Virus record (IMG/VR): IMGVR_UViG_3300037296_000035
Location: 1-44,053 of that record
DNA length: 44,053 nucleotides
Strand: one strand, 5' to 3'
DNA from: a virus
The position numbers were made by a program, and so were the translations under genes. The notes under the pieces are model-generated. The model ran no database searches and was not told the origin of the DNA. It worked only from the letters and a program-made list of their open reading frames with translations. Below, piece by piece: positions 7,096-15,107 of this stretch (positions are counted from its first letter, which is position 1; each line of letters opens with the position of its first letter).

Positions 7096-7562
7096 AAGCC
7101 GCGCACAACATAAGTGATTGAGCCTGACAGGATTTTAGTATTAACAAGAACCTGGCTACTGCCCTTCGCGTCTTTTGTGGCCTGCTGGATGTCTGGCCAC
7201 TCGCCGTAACCGCGTGACGTAAACGCGCCTTTAGAAATGTTCATGGCAATGGTGCCGATTAATCCTAGAGCCTGCTCTGCCGACTTGCCACGCTCAAAAA
7301 CATCTGCAAACTGACTGGCAATGGCCTCTGACAAGTCGTCTTTCTTGGCCGTAAACGGCGTGCGTAAGAACGACCGGCGCGGTACACCTACGCCGTATTC
7401 ATGTATGGCACCGATTGTTGCGACTGTCTGGCCATCGCCGTATATCTTACCTCCGATCTCTTCAGCAGGCAGGCCGACAGCCACAAAGCCGCTCTTGGCC
7501 TTTTCCAAGTTCTTCAGGTAAGCGGTTGTATTGGCCATCATCTGTTGCGGGGTCAGTGTCAT
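7092..7562 (-). CDS. HK97 gp10-like / virion morphogenesis protein
   Basis: About 156 residues. I chose ATG 7562, which overlaps the preceding stop as ATGA; a GTG at 7571 would add three residues. The block YGDGQTVATIGAIHEYGVGVPRRSFLR is the typical signature of HK97 gp10 / Mu gpG-like proteins (IGAIHEYG, PRRSFLR). These act at the head-tail joint and in tail completion. Confidence 0.8.
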   Translation of the reverse strand: MTLTPQQMMANTTAYLKNLEKAKSGFVAVGLPAEEIGGKIYGDGQTVATIGAIHEYGVGVPRRSFLRTPFTAKKDDLSEAIASQFADVFERGKSAEQALGLIGTIAMNISKGAFTSRGYGEWPDIQQATKDAKGSSQVLVNTKILSGSITYVVRGL

Positions 7563-7654
7563 GCGAGCCACCCAGCTATGCTAACGCCTGCCGCAATGCC
7601 CAGCATAAAGGCAGGTATATATGTGAGCACAAACAAAATATCCTGCTTAGTCAT
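7559..7654 (-). CDS. 31-aa single-TM peptide overlapping both neighbours
   Basis: A short frame, MTKQDILFVLTYIPAFMLGI then AAGVSIAGWLA. It starts by ATGA overlap with the connector gene stop (7651-7653) and ends by overlap with the next start. Almost the whole peptide is one hydrophobic helix. The double four-base overlaps argue that it is translated. Function unknown. Confidence 0.5.
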   Translation of the reverse strand: MTKQDILFVLTYIPAFMLGIAAGVSIAGWLA

Positions 7655-8004
7655 ACAAACACCCCGCCGCTGTTACGACTGGTTAGCAGCAAGTAGCGCG
7701 AACCGTAGCGTGTGGTCTGCAACCAAGACTTGCGCTCACTGGCCGGCGCAATGCTTTGACTGTAAGCAATGGACACGCTGCCCACCGATTTGGATTGCAC
7801 AGATTTAATGTTACCACTGCCCGGCAATGTCTCGCCGACCAATAAGTGTGCCAACAAGTTCAGCACAATTTCTTTATCACAGGCCGCGTCGTAACTGCCG
7901 CCAAAATAACACGGCCATATCGGCTCAAGAATCGGCAGGTATTGATCTACCGTTGCAGTCTCAAACTCTGGAAACCGTGTTTTAAAGTCGGCGGTTACTG
8001 TCAT
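7651..8004 (-). CDS. Head-tail connector (DUF4054-like)
   Basis: A 117-residue protein beginning MTVTADFKTRFPEF, typical of adaptor proteins (FKxRFPEF). It continues with helical segments including KEIVLNLLAHLLVGE and the loop SVGSVSIAYSQS, then SWLQTTRYGSRYLLLTSR. This matches DUF4054 connectors found after capsid genes. It would join the portal to the neck. Confidence 0.8.
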   Translation of the reverse strand: MTVTADFKTRFPEFETATVDQYLPILEPIWPCYFGGSYDAACDKEIVLNLLAHLLVGETLPGSGNIKSVQSKSVGSVSIAYSQSIAPASERKSWLQTTRYGSRYLLLTSRNSGGVFV

Positions 8005-8007
8005 GCG

Positions 8008-8244
8008 TTATACCCATTCCAGAAAGCCACAATCGACAGCATTGGCAACGCGCTTGCCTGCTAGGTTGTCAGCCTTGTCTGAGTCCGTGAGCTTGTATGT
8101 TACGCCAGGGTGCACAATTTTGCCGTACATCACTTGGCGCTGACTGGACACGTTCTTGAGCATAGCCGGAGCCACGGGTTCCGCAATCTGTGCCGGTTCC
8201 TGCTTGCTGCCCTTTGGCCTGCCTCGTTGCTTAAAGTCTTGCAT
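8008..8244 (-). CDS. Hypothetical structural-operon protein (78 aa)
   Basis: A 78-residue basic protein with an N-terminal RGRPKGSKQEP segment resembling an AT-hook or simple DNA-binding tail, then a small folded part ending KRVANAVDCGFLEWV. It lies between the capsid and connector genes. No family recognised. Confidence 0.6.
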   Translation of the reverse strand: MQDFKQRGRPKGSKQEPAQIAEPVAPAMLKNVSSQRQVMYGKIVHPGVTYKLTDSDKADNLAGKRVANAVDCGFLEWV

Positions 8245-8261
8245 GTGTCACCTCAAGTAAT

Positions 8262-8285
8262 GCCAGCCCTGTGTGAGCGGCTGGC
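8262..8285 (-). other. Strong RNA hairpin after major capsid gene
   Basis: GCCAGCC and GGCTGGC form a perfect 7-bp GC-rich stem with a 10-base loop, just after the capsid stop. There is no U-run, so it is more likely an mRNA 3'-end stabiliser or partial attenuator than a terminator. Confidence 0.5.
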
Positions 8286-8292
8286 CTCTGCG

Positions 8293-9273
8293 TTACAAGC
8301 CCCGTAGAAACCGAGCTGCGTCGTCTTCGATAACGTCCAAGCCTGCAACGCCGAAGAACGACTCGACATAGTACTTAAAGCCGCGCTGTGATACAGCAGA
8401 CACGTTCAGCGGCACCGGCAAACGGAACTGAATAGCCCGGCGGTTAGAACTAAACGCTACAGTTACAGACGCGCCCCCGGCAATGCTGACTGCTTTGGTG
8501 GTAAGGCCGAAAGTGACAGCCGGGAAGTTGGCTTGTAACGCCCGCAGCACTGTCATTTCTGAGCCTGCACTGTTCAGGATCTTAGTGCTGGCTACGTTGT
8601 AAACCGTGTTAGGCATTACTACCCGGTCAGCCATGTAGGTATCCACGTTCAACACGCCCGCAAACTGCGAGGTTAGCAGCGTGGCGATTTCGTCGTACAG
8701 CCCTTGGCCGGTTGAGTTAATCGCAGTTGCCGCTGCGTTGGCTGTTGCGAACCCGCCATAGTTGAGCAGGCCGGTGGTCTTCTGGGTGCCGTCAGTGCGC
8801 GTTTGGCCGAGGTAGCCAATAGTGTCTAGCTCTCGGTTGTACAGCTCAGCGTGACCCTCAAAAAAGCGGCTTGGCAGGTTGATGTTCTCAAGCTCTGCTT
8901 GCTTCAACTCAATTTCAGAGTAGTCGGACTCGGCCTCTTTGGTGAACACCGGGATGCTGTCATCTTCACCTTCCAAAGTGATTTTGCCAGACGTGTTGGT
9001 GTTGGTGCCGGACTCACGAAACCCGCCAACGGTCTTGAGCTTTAGCTTACGAATTGAGGTAGAGAAGCCGCCTTCGTTGTTCAGGGTGATGCCCTGTTGT
9101 AGAAATGTCAGGCCCGCAAATTCCTGCGTGAAGATCTCGGCGCTAACGTGCTCCAAGTTCCGCGCCAAGATAATGCCGCCCTCGTCTTTGAAGTGCTTCT
9201 TTGCATACACGGCGGCAGCGTCAAAGGACTTGATCCCATAAAGGGATTGTACTCGCTTGATATCAGTCTTCAT
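8293..9273 (-). CDS. Major capsid protein (DUF2184-like)
   Basis: 326 residues from ATG 9273, which follows AAGGGGA at good spacing; a TTG two codons upstream is too close to that site. The protein has FTQEFAGLTFLQQGI near the start, a charged helix with EAESDYSEIELKQAELENIN, and the C-terminal stretch VAGLDVIEDDAARFLRGL. These fit DUF2184-type HK97-fold capsid proteins. It follows the decoration protein and the protease-like gene as expected. Confidence 0.82.
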   Translation of the reverse strand: MKTDIKRVQSLYGIKSFDAAAVYAKKHFKDEGGIILARNLEHVSAEIFTQEFAGLTFLQQGITLNNEGGFSTSIRKLKLKTVGGFRESGTNTNTSGKITLEGEDDSIPVFTKEAESDYSEIELKQAELENINLPSRFFEGHAELYNRELDTIGYLGQTRTDGTQKTTGLLNYGGFATANAAATAINSTGQGLYDEIATLLTSQFAGVLNVDTYMADRVVMPNTVYNVASTKILNSAGSEMTVLRALQANFPAVTFGLTTKAVSIAGGASVTVAFSSNRRAIQFRLPVPLNVSAVSQRGFKYYVESFFGVAGLDVIEDDAARFLRGL

Positions 9274-9285
9274 TATCAATCCCCT

Positions 9286-9768
9286 TTAAAGGTACTTGTT
9301 GATGCGAACGAGCCACACCAGCGCTGATTTTTGTTCCCAGAATACAACGTCGCCAGCGCTTACAATGCCGTCAGTAACAGCAGCCTCGGTGGCCTTGCCA
9401 GCGTCTGCGTTTGCGGCGTTAATGTATTGCACGGGGTCGTAGCGTGAAGGGTCGGCAGTGCCGGTAACGGTGACGGTTGCAAAGCCAAAGTTAATAATCT
9501 CTGCTACCGAGTCAATAGCGGTGCCGGTGGTGCTGTATACGCCAGTACCGATCTCGCCGGTGATCTTGCGCTTGACAATGCCAACGACTACCGGAGTGCC
9601 AGAGCCGTCCATGTTATCAACGCGGCCTGAGTCAAACTTAGCGAAACGGCCCTCTACTAGACCGTTCTCAAAAGTTTCAAAGCTTGATACGTTGTAGGGG
9701 CTTGCGGTAATGACTTCTCCCGCGCCGAGATCCGGGTTGTCCTGTAATACGGTGTTTGCAAAAGACAT
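9286..9768 (-). CDS. Capsid decoration / cement protein (160 aa)
   Basis: A 160-residue beta-rich protein starting MSFANTVLQDNPDLGAGEVI. It contains Gly/Thr/Val-rich strands and ends VFWEQKSALVWLVRINKYL. Its place directly upstream of the capsid gene and its composition match the structural cement proteins usually paired with DUF2184 capsids. Confidence 0.7.
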   Translation of the reverse strand: MSFANTVLQDNPDLGAGEVITASPYNVSSFETFENGLVEGRFAKFDSGRVDNMDGSGTPVVVGIVKRKITGEIGTGVYSTTGTAIDSVAEIINFGFATVTVTGTADPSRYDPVQYINAANADAGKATEAAVTDGIVSAGDVVFWEQKSALVWLVRINKYL

Positions 9769-9771
9769 GGG

Positions 9772-10920
9772 TTATTTCTCCCCCAAGGTTTCAGTAATAC
9801 GAGAAAGCAAACCGGAATCCGGCGCAGTGTCACCAAAGTGCTTATAGTCGGCGCTTGCTTTACGCAGCAACTTGAACGCCACCGGTAGTTCTGAGTCTTC
9901 AAACTTGTCAGGGCTTTGCGTGGCCAATGCATCACGCATAACCGTGCGTGCAGACTTGCCAACGAAATTATAATCAGAGTCTACAAAGTCGCGGGCCTTG
10001 TTGACTACTTCGGAGTACAAACGCACCTGCCCTTTGACCGCACTGGCAACGGCATCTTTAAACTTGGTAGAGTCGGCGAAGTTGTCCTTCTCTTTTTCCA
10101 TGTCTTTCATGTCTTTGTCTTTCATGTCTTTGTCGTCCATGTCCATGTTTTCTTTGTCCATGTCCTTCATGTCCATATCTTCGTCTTCCATGTCGTCCTC
10201 GACAGGCATGGCGCCTTGGTCTTTGGCGTAAGACATGATCTCCTGCATCGCCGGCATTAACTTAACGAGCTGGTCAACGGGAACTTTGCGGATAGCCTCG
10301 GGTAATCCAGTCGCAATCTCTACGATCATATCAAGGCTAACCGAACCCTCGGCGTCGTTAAACGCCTTGTGAATCTTCGGCATGGTATCGCCCTCCAAGG
10401 GCTTATGGGGTGTATCGGGTTTGCGGTCTAAGAAGCTGCACAGAGGACCACAACGGCCAGCGGGGACAGCGGCCAGGTGATGGGGTTGTATGTCAATCTG
10501 TTCAAAGTCAAAGCGGCTGTGTGGCACAAGGTCTGCTTCATAGCCAAGAGATAATTGATGCTTGTCTTTTAAGAGGATTTGCAGCTCGTCACTTACAGCT
10601 AGCTTGTTCTGGACAGCGAGCCGGGAGTGTGTCGGCTCGTCTATCTGGTCAATGACAACAGACGACTCGACACGCGAACCAGATTCAACGGCAGGCCCAT
10701 CCATGCTTACGTGGCCATCGGTCAGCGGTATGCCGGGCATTAAATAAGCAGCGTTCGCAATCGTTGCTGGCGAGCGGTAGACAGTAAACACGCGATCCAA
10801 CGGCTCAAGGCCAAGCTCTGCGCCAAGGTATTCAAGCACGCCGTCACGCACAGACACGGCAGTACGCGCTGTATCTGAGTAGACAGCTAGGTCAGCAAAC
10901 TGTTTGCGAATCGTTGGCAT
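9772..10920 (-). CDS. DUF2213-like head maturation protease / scaffold
   Basis: 382 residues from ATG 10920 with an AAGG site upstream. The N-terminal half has features of DUF2213 (LPGIPLTDGHV-like, here LMPGIPLTDGHV, and QLSLGYEADLVPH with a His). At about residues 240-285 there is a striking low-complexity segment built from DM, KDM and DKE units. A helical C-terminal part follows. In related phages this protein is thought to combine prohead protease and scaffold. The catalytic residues cannot be assigned here with certainty. Confidence 0.7.
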   Translation of the reverse strand: MPTIRKQFADLAVYSDTARTAVSVRDGVLEYLGAELGLEPLDRVFTVYRSPATIANAAYLMPGIPLTDGHVSMDGPAVESGSRVESSVVIDQIDEPTHSRLAVQNKLAVSDELQILLKDKHQLSLGYEADLVPHSRFDFEQIDIQPHHLAAVPAGRCGPLCSFLDRKPDTPHKPLEGDTMPKIHKAFNDAEGSVSLDMIVEIATGLPEAIRKVPVDQLVKLMPAMQEIMSYAKDQGAMPVEDDMEDEDMDMKDMDKENMDMDDKDMKDKDMKDMEKEKDNFADSTKFKDAVASAVKGQVRLYSEVVNKARDFVDSDYNFVGKSARTVMRDALATQSPDKFEDSELPVAFKLLRKASADYKHFGDTAPDSGLLSRITETLGEK

Positions 10921-10946
10921 ATAAAAGCCTTTAACTGGTTTACGCA

Positions 10947-10975
10947 ATTTTAATATGCTAAGGCTATCGTGTCAA
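10947..10975 (-). promoter_or_regulatory. Sigma-70 promoter for capsid gene block
   Basis: On the minus strand TTGACA (10970-10975), a 17-base spacer and TAAAAT (10947-10952) lie in the gap after the Mu F-like gene. The predicted start of transcription falls about 20 bases before the DUF2213-like gene. It would boost the protease, decoration and capsid genes. Confidence 0.7.
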
Positions 10976-10986
10976 ACCGAGCACAA

Positions 10987-11847
10987 TTATACCTCCATCT
11001 CTGGAATAATCAGCTCGTAATCGCAGCGACAATTGTATGACGTGCCAGGCAATAGGAACTGCCCGTTTATTGGAGCACCTTTTGCTAGGTCAAACTCCAC
11101 TCCCTCAAGTGCAAAGTGGCTGGGCTTTGCATTTGGGTATTTTCCACTAGGGTTGCCCCGGACCCTTTCATCTTTTGCGCTGCGCCAGATTGCTCGTGTG
11201 ATGCCAAGGTTCTGCGCCCTAGCCTTGGTTGTCAGGCTGTTAAACGTTGCGATCTGTGTGCGTGCTACCATCTTGGCGTGATTCTTGCGCTGCTCTACCA
11301 TACCGTCAAACTGACTGAGTATTTCCGGCAGACCCTTGCCCTCAGCCATTTGCCTGAGTGTGTTGCTGGTCCACATCTGCAATGTATCGTCGCGGGTCTT
11401 CTTTACCCATTGCTGGGTTTCGGCCTGAAATGCGTTGATCTGAAACGTTAAGCCCTCAGTGGCCTCAAGCTCCTCTCGGTCAATGCCGATTGCGCTAGAC
11501 GCACGCCGGTAGAATTCTGACTTGTTGCGCTTGTTAACTTGATTCGTGTACTTGTTCGTCATCTTGTTTAGGCGCTTGGTGTCGAACTGCTTCAACAGTT
11601 TGCGCTGAACTCGTGCGGCCATTGCAAGAAATATTACTGCAAAGTTTCCCGACTGTGCAGCGTCTGAAAATTTGGCAACTGTATTCTGGTTTAGCTCTTT
11701 GAATATCTGCGTCCGCCAGCGTTGTGCCATTTGATCGACCATATATTCTATGGCGTTGCCAAACTGCCGTATCTCGGACTTAGGTGGCTCGGGTGACTTT
11801 ACTTTCGCGCCGTTTGGACAGCAGACTTCACGCTTCATCATCGCCAC
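10987..11847 (-). CDS. Mu F-like head morphogenesis protein
   Basis: 286 residues. GTG 11847 has GAGGAG seven bases upstream; ATG 11841 is an alternative. The helical N-terminal part is followed by ARTQIATFNSLTTKARAQ and, near the C terminus, IWRSAKDERVRGNPSGKYPN, then PGTSYNCRCDYELI. These are the hallmarks of SPP1 gp7 / Mu F minor head proteins (RT at the helix, RVR, NCRC). The gene overlaps the portal gene, and the protein probably sits inside the head near the portal. Confidence 0.85.
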   Translation of the reverse strand: MAMMKREVCCPNGAKVKSPEPPKSEIRQFGNAIEYMVDQMAQRWRTQIFKELNQNTVAKFSDAAQSGNFAVIFLAMAARVQRKLLKQFDTKRLNKMTNKYTNQVNKRNKSEFYRRASSAIGIDREELEATEGLTFQINAFQAETQQWVKKTRDDTLQMWTSNTLRQMAEGKGLPEILSQFDGMVEQRKNHAKMVARTQIATFNSLTTKARAQNLGITRAIWRSAKDERVRGNPSGKYPNAKPSHFALEGVEFDLAKGAPINGQFLLPGTSYNCRCDYELIIPEMEV

Positions 11848-13087
11848 CCATTAGCTCCTCTAGGCTCATACCGCCCTGCTCAGGCGTCGGAGCCTCGCCT
11901 TGGTCAGGCTTTCCAAACATTTCCTCAAACGGGTCTTTCTCAACTACGCCGTTGTCAGTCAGATACTTGTCGTAGTCGAGGCCCATCTGCCACAGCACAA
12001 GAGCGTTTTTAATAACCTCAGTCTCTTGTCCGATGCGGTCTTTGTCGGTCTGGCCTTGGTTTTCCTTAAACGACACCCGCCCGCGCCCGTGCATGGTCAT
12101 CAGTCGGTTGATCTTGTCCAGCAGATACTCTGATTGCAGCGATTTGATGGTCTGCATGTCCACCTGCCTGTCGCCCTCACCGCTGCCGTTTAGCCCTTTA
12201 GGTGGCTCACCTACTAGAGTGGACAGTGACAAGCCCGTCACCATGGCCAAGCGGCGCAAGGTAATCATGTCTGACTCTGCCAGGTTGCTCAGGGTTTGCT
12301 GTACCGTAACAACCTCGTCTTCTTTGTCGATGACACCAGCGCCGTATGACGACCTCAGATCCTCTAGGCCAGCAAAGTACCGAAGCAGATCGTCCTCTTT
12401 TTTGTCGTTGAGCAGGTCTTTAAACCCGGCGACTTTGTAGAAAACTGTTGATGACTTTTCGAGTATGGCCGGCACGGCACGCTGTACGATTTGATCGCTC
12501 ACCAGTTCGTTGCGGATCAGCTCAAACTCAGATATGCCGCCAAAGAAATACTCGGGCGCGTCAAGCTCAACCGGCTGCACGTAAGTCATATCGACTACGC
12601 GGCTCGGGTGGATGGTGAACCCGCGCACGCTGTACGCCTGGGGCTTGTAATAGTTAGGGCTGGACAGGTTGTGCTCGATGCTCTGGACGTACACCATGTC
12701 GCCGCTGAACACTTGGTAATTGACCCGCGACCAGTCGTTGATTGCTGGCAATGGCTGGCTAAGATCCGCGCCAGGCTCTTGGATGACGATCAGGCCGCGC
12801 CCGAATGAAAGCATGAACTTGCAAGCGTTTTTGACGTGCTGCTGTAATCGGGCCTCGTAATAGTCTTTGTCTATTGCGTTCTCAAATTGCAGTGTTTCGT
12901 TCAGCGCAATGCCAGACTTGACGCGAATGATCTTGCTACCCACGCCCGTCTTATAGATCGCCCGCAGCTCGTCAAAGTCTACCCGCGTGCTGGTCATGCG
13001 GTTGTTGTTGTGCACGTTGCGCCGGTTCGCCAGCTTGTTAGTTAGGCTGGTGATGCCGTCTGCGAATAGCTTTGGGAAACTGGCCAT
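11828..13087 (-). CDS. Portal protein (DUF1073-like)
   Basis: 419 residues. The start overlaps the terminase stop as TAATG. Early helices, then FMLSFGRGLIVIQEPGAD, then a central block with SLSTLVGEPPKGLNGSGEGD are typical of DUF1073 portals. The C terminus is acidic and Gly-rich (EELMGGDDEA). It forms the dodecameric DNA gate and motor platform, next to the large terminase and the F-like protein. Confidence 0.87.
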   Translation of the reverse strand: MASFPKLFADGITSLTNKLANRRNVHNNNRMTSTRVDFDELRAIYKTGVGSKIIRVKSGIALNETLQFENAIDKDYYEARLQQHVKNACKFMLSFGRGLIVIQEPGADLSQPLPAINDWSRVNYQVFSGDMVYVQSIEHNLSSPNYYKPQAYSVRGFTIHPSRVVDMTYVQPVELDAPEYFFGGISEFELIRNELVSDQIVQRAVPAILEKSSTVFYKVAGFKDLLNDKKEDDLLRYFAGLEDLRSSYGAGVIDKEDEVVTVQQTLSNLAESDMITLRRLAMVTGLSLSTLVGEPPKGLNGSGEGDRQVDMQTIKSLQSEYLLDKINRLMTMHGRGRVSFKENQGQTDKDRIGQETEVIKNALVLWQMGLDYDKYLTDNGVVEKDPFEEMFGKPDQGEAPTPEQGGMSLEELMGGDDEA

Positions 13088-14328
13088 TACAATATGTTCC
13101 CGTAGTTGGTAATTTTGCCCTTCATGATAGGCTCTAGCGCGTATCTTATCGCATCTATGGCGTGATTGTCAGCGTCCACGATTTTAGGAAGTATATCACC
13201 TGAATAGCGGTCCACCTTGTAGCTGTACAGATTAAACTCTTTCAAAGTGTTTTTGCATCGCGGATGAATGATGACTTTGCCAAACGATCTGATGAATTCT
13301 ATGCCGTCCTGCACTGAGCCCGGACCCTTCTTGCACGACACTATTCTCCTTATACCATGACGCTGGAGGTAGCTGATTGACTCGGGCCGGGCGTTGTCGG
13401 CGCGTACCGTGTGGCTTTCTACGCCTGGTAAAAGGTCAATCATAACTTTGCTTGTGTCGTCGATTTCAAGGTGCTGCACATAAAGTTCGTGCTCAATGTA
13501 CAAATCACCGTTGTTTGCCCAGCACTTGACGCCGGCTGTTGGGTCTTGCGAGAACCCGAAGTCCAGCCCGAAGTAAGGGCCGTCCCATGTTTTTGTGGGC
13601 ACAAACTCGCGCTGCACATACTTGCCACTGAACACTTGGGCTTGTGAACTTTCCCAAAATTGGCCCTCCCAGATGTGCGCGTATAGCGATGGGTCTAGTC
13701 TCTCCAGTGCGTCGAGGCGCTGCTCTTCTAATATTTTGGAAAAGAACGGATTGTCTTGCCAATTTATTTCAACAATGTGCGACCGGGGCGGAGGTGTGCT
13801 TAGTTGAAATGTCTGAGCCACCCAACTATTGCGCTTCTTTGGGTTGTAGATAATCCAGATCTCAGACTTGTCAGCGCGTATTGTTGGCAACAGATCGACC
13901 CAGCCCGCCGCCGGTATATCTTCTGCCTCCTCGACCACACACAGATCAACCTGTGCAAGCGACTTTATAGATCCGATGTTATGGCGTAGGCCGCGAAAGA
14001 TAAACTCTGTGCCGTTGCTGCGGTGCCGTAGGTAGTCGATGCCAACGTCGTATTGCGTGGATAGCCATGCGCAAGATTCAATCGCGTTTTTTAGCTCTGC
14101 GTGGAATGATTCCTTGATAGAGTTTTGCAGCTCACGAACGCACAAGATGCGCAGGGGATCTATGGCACCCCATACGGCGGCCATCTTTGCGGATGAGAAC
14201 GATTTGCCAGACCCTCGCCCGCCGTGCATTACACGGTATCTCAGGCTGCCTCTAGGCTCAGCAAAGAGTGGGATTAACTTGGGAGGAAGCTCAATGCTTA
14301 GGGTTGACAACGGGTGCAACCAGTTCAA
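13087..14328 (-). CDS. Terminase large subunit
   Basis: About 413 residues. Walker A GGRGSGKS is near residues 36-43, and Walker B is LCVVEEAED. The C-terminal nuclease has FGLDFGFSQDPTAG, VRADNARPE and DADNHAIDAIRYAL, carrying the metal-binding acidic residues. It cuts and pumps DNA into the prohead. No good Shine-Dalgarno precedes the TTG at 14328; a start a few codons downstream is possible. It overlaps the small subunit gene by 38 bases. Confidence 0.92.
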   Translation of the reverse strand: MNWLHPLSTLSIELPPKLIPLFAEPRGSLRYRVMHGGRGSGKSFSSAKMAAVWGAIDPLRILCVRELQNSIKESFHAELKNAIESCAWLSTQYDVGIDYLRHRSNGTEFIFRGLRHNIGSIKSLAQVDLCVVEEAEDIPAAGWVDLLPTIRADKSEIWIIYNPKKRNSWVAQTFQLSTPPPRSHIVEINWQDNPFFSKILEEQRLDALERLDPSLYAHIWEGQFWESSQAQVFSGKYVQREFVPTKTWDGPYFGLDFGFSQDPTAGVKCWANNGDLYIEHELYVQHLEIDDTSKVMIDLLPGVESHTVRADNARPESISYLQRHGIRRIVSCKKGPGSVQDGIEFIRSFGKVIIHPRCKNTLKEFNLYSYKVDRYSGDILPKIVDADNHAIDAIRYALEPIMKGKITNYGNIL

Positions 14329-14695
14329 TGCGAGTGGGGTTTGGCGTCATGCTTGCGTCAGATGATGTGTGGTCTACCTGCTGTTTGTCGTGCCAACTAA
14401 ACCTGTTCTTCATATTAAATATCCAGACCGTTGCATTCCCATCGGCTCCGGTTGTCATTTTCCGCCCCTGACGCTCCCACCAAACTTGGCATAGGTCTTG
14501 CCCGCTTTTTACGGTTCGTCGAAATTCGTCAGAGTCTTCAAGCAAGGTGCCCCACGCTGACTCTCCAAGCGCAAGCAAGCATCGCATTTCAACGGCGCTG
14601 CCACCTTCTTGTCCACAGTCCATAATGATCTGCTCCCAGTCTTGCGGAAGATCGTCTACGGTTGTTCTTGGTCTGCCTACTGGTCTTTTTTCCAT
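14291..14695 (-). CDS. Terminase small subunit
   Basis: 134 residues from ATG 14695, beginning MEKRPVGRPRTTVDDLPQDW, a basic DNA-binding start followed by helices. It contains CLLALGESAWGTLLEDSDEFRRTV and a GRKMTTGADGNATVWIFNMK segment typical of phage small terminases. The frame stays open 44 codons upstream, but that part lacks coding character. A TATAAT element ends only 6 bases before the ATG, so the mRNA may be leaderless. Confidence 0.82.
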   Translation of the reverse strand: MEKRPVGRPRTTVDDLPQDWEQIIMDCGQEGGSAVEMRCLLALGESAWGTLLEDSDEFRRTVKSGQDLCQVWWERQGRKMTTGADGNATVWIFNMKNRFSWHDKQQVDHTSSDASMTPNPTRIELVAPVVNPKH

Positions 14696-14701
14696 ACACC
14701 A

Positions 14702-14707
14702 ATTATA
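14702..14707 (-). promoter_or_regulatory. -10 element immediately upstream of small terminase ATG
   Basis: Minus strand TATAAT, with an AT-rich TTTTTT tract about 16 bases upstream as a poor -35. Transcription would start at or beside the ATG at 14695. No Shine-Dalgarno precedes that ATG. Confidence 0.45.
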
Positions 14708-15107
14708 CACTATTTCGCCCACAAAAAAATCCCTCACTAGGAGGGCAAGGTGCCGGTTTGCAGATACGCGCATCCGGCTGTAGCGCATCCCCCTACTAAT
14801 CGCCGGAGGCAGGCTGTCAAAACTCACTACACGGAAAAAGGCTCCGGCAATGCCGCCGCTTCGAGGTCACGCTTTTAACGTCAGCGACACTCTGGCCCGA
14901 AGCCCTTATCAGTGCTCACTGATGCGCCCAGTGAGGTGCGTTTACGTGTCGCTTCGCAGCGAGATTGTCGCCCGTCCCAGCGTATGCAAGCAAATCGGCT
15001 AAGTCGCACTTCCACCGCGTCCGATGGCTTATTAAAAACCCTTCAGCAAGCTCGCGCAAGATCAGGGCCGTGTTAGGGTTATTATAACACCATCTGCTCT
15101 TAGGTTG
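14708..15107. other. 400-bp non-coding leader upstream of terminase, candidate packaging site
   Basis: I see no convincing gene here. It holds several structured elements: GCGCATCC twice (14768-14775 and 14783-14790); GCCGGAG/CTCCGGC inverted arms (14802-14808 and 14842-14848); the perfect palindrome ATCAGTG-CT-CACTGAT (14908-14923); and a TCGCT-TCGC-AGCGA hairpin (14949-14962). It lies directly upstream of the small terminase, the usual place for a cos or pac region. That role is inferred. Confidence 0.45.
15081..15089 (-). promoter_or_regulatory. Extended -10 promoter, candidate late promoter
   Basis: Minus strand TGTTATAAT is a perfect extended -10 (TGn plus TATAAT). No convincing -35 is seen 17 bases upstream. 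It would drive the non-coding leader and then the terminase-head-tail genes. GTGTTA/TAACAC arms surround it. Confidence 0.55.

Noticed and set aside
14696-14827. 44-codon upstream extension of the small terminase
   Set aside because: No ribosome site, no resemblance to terminases, and a -10 element lies inside it.
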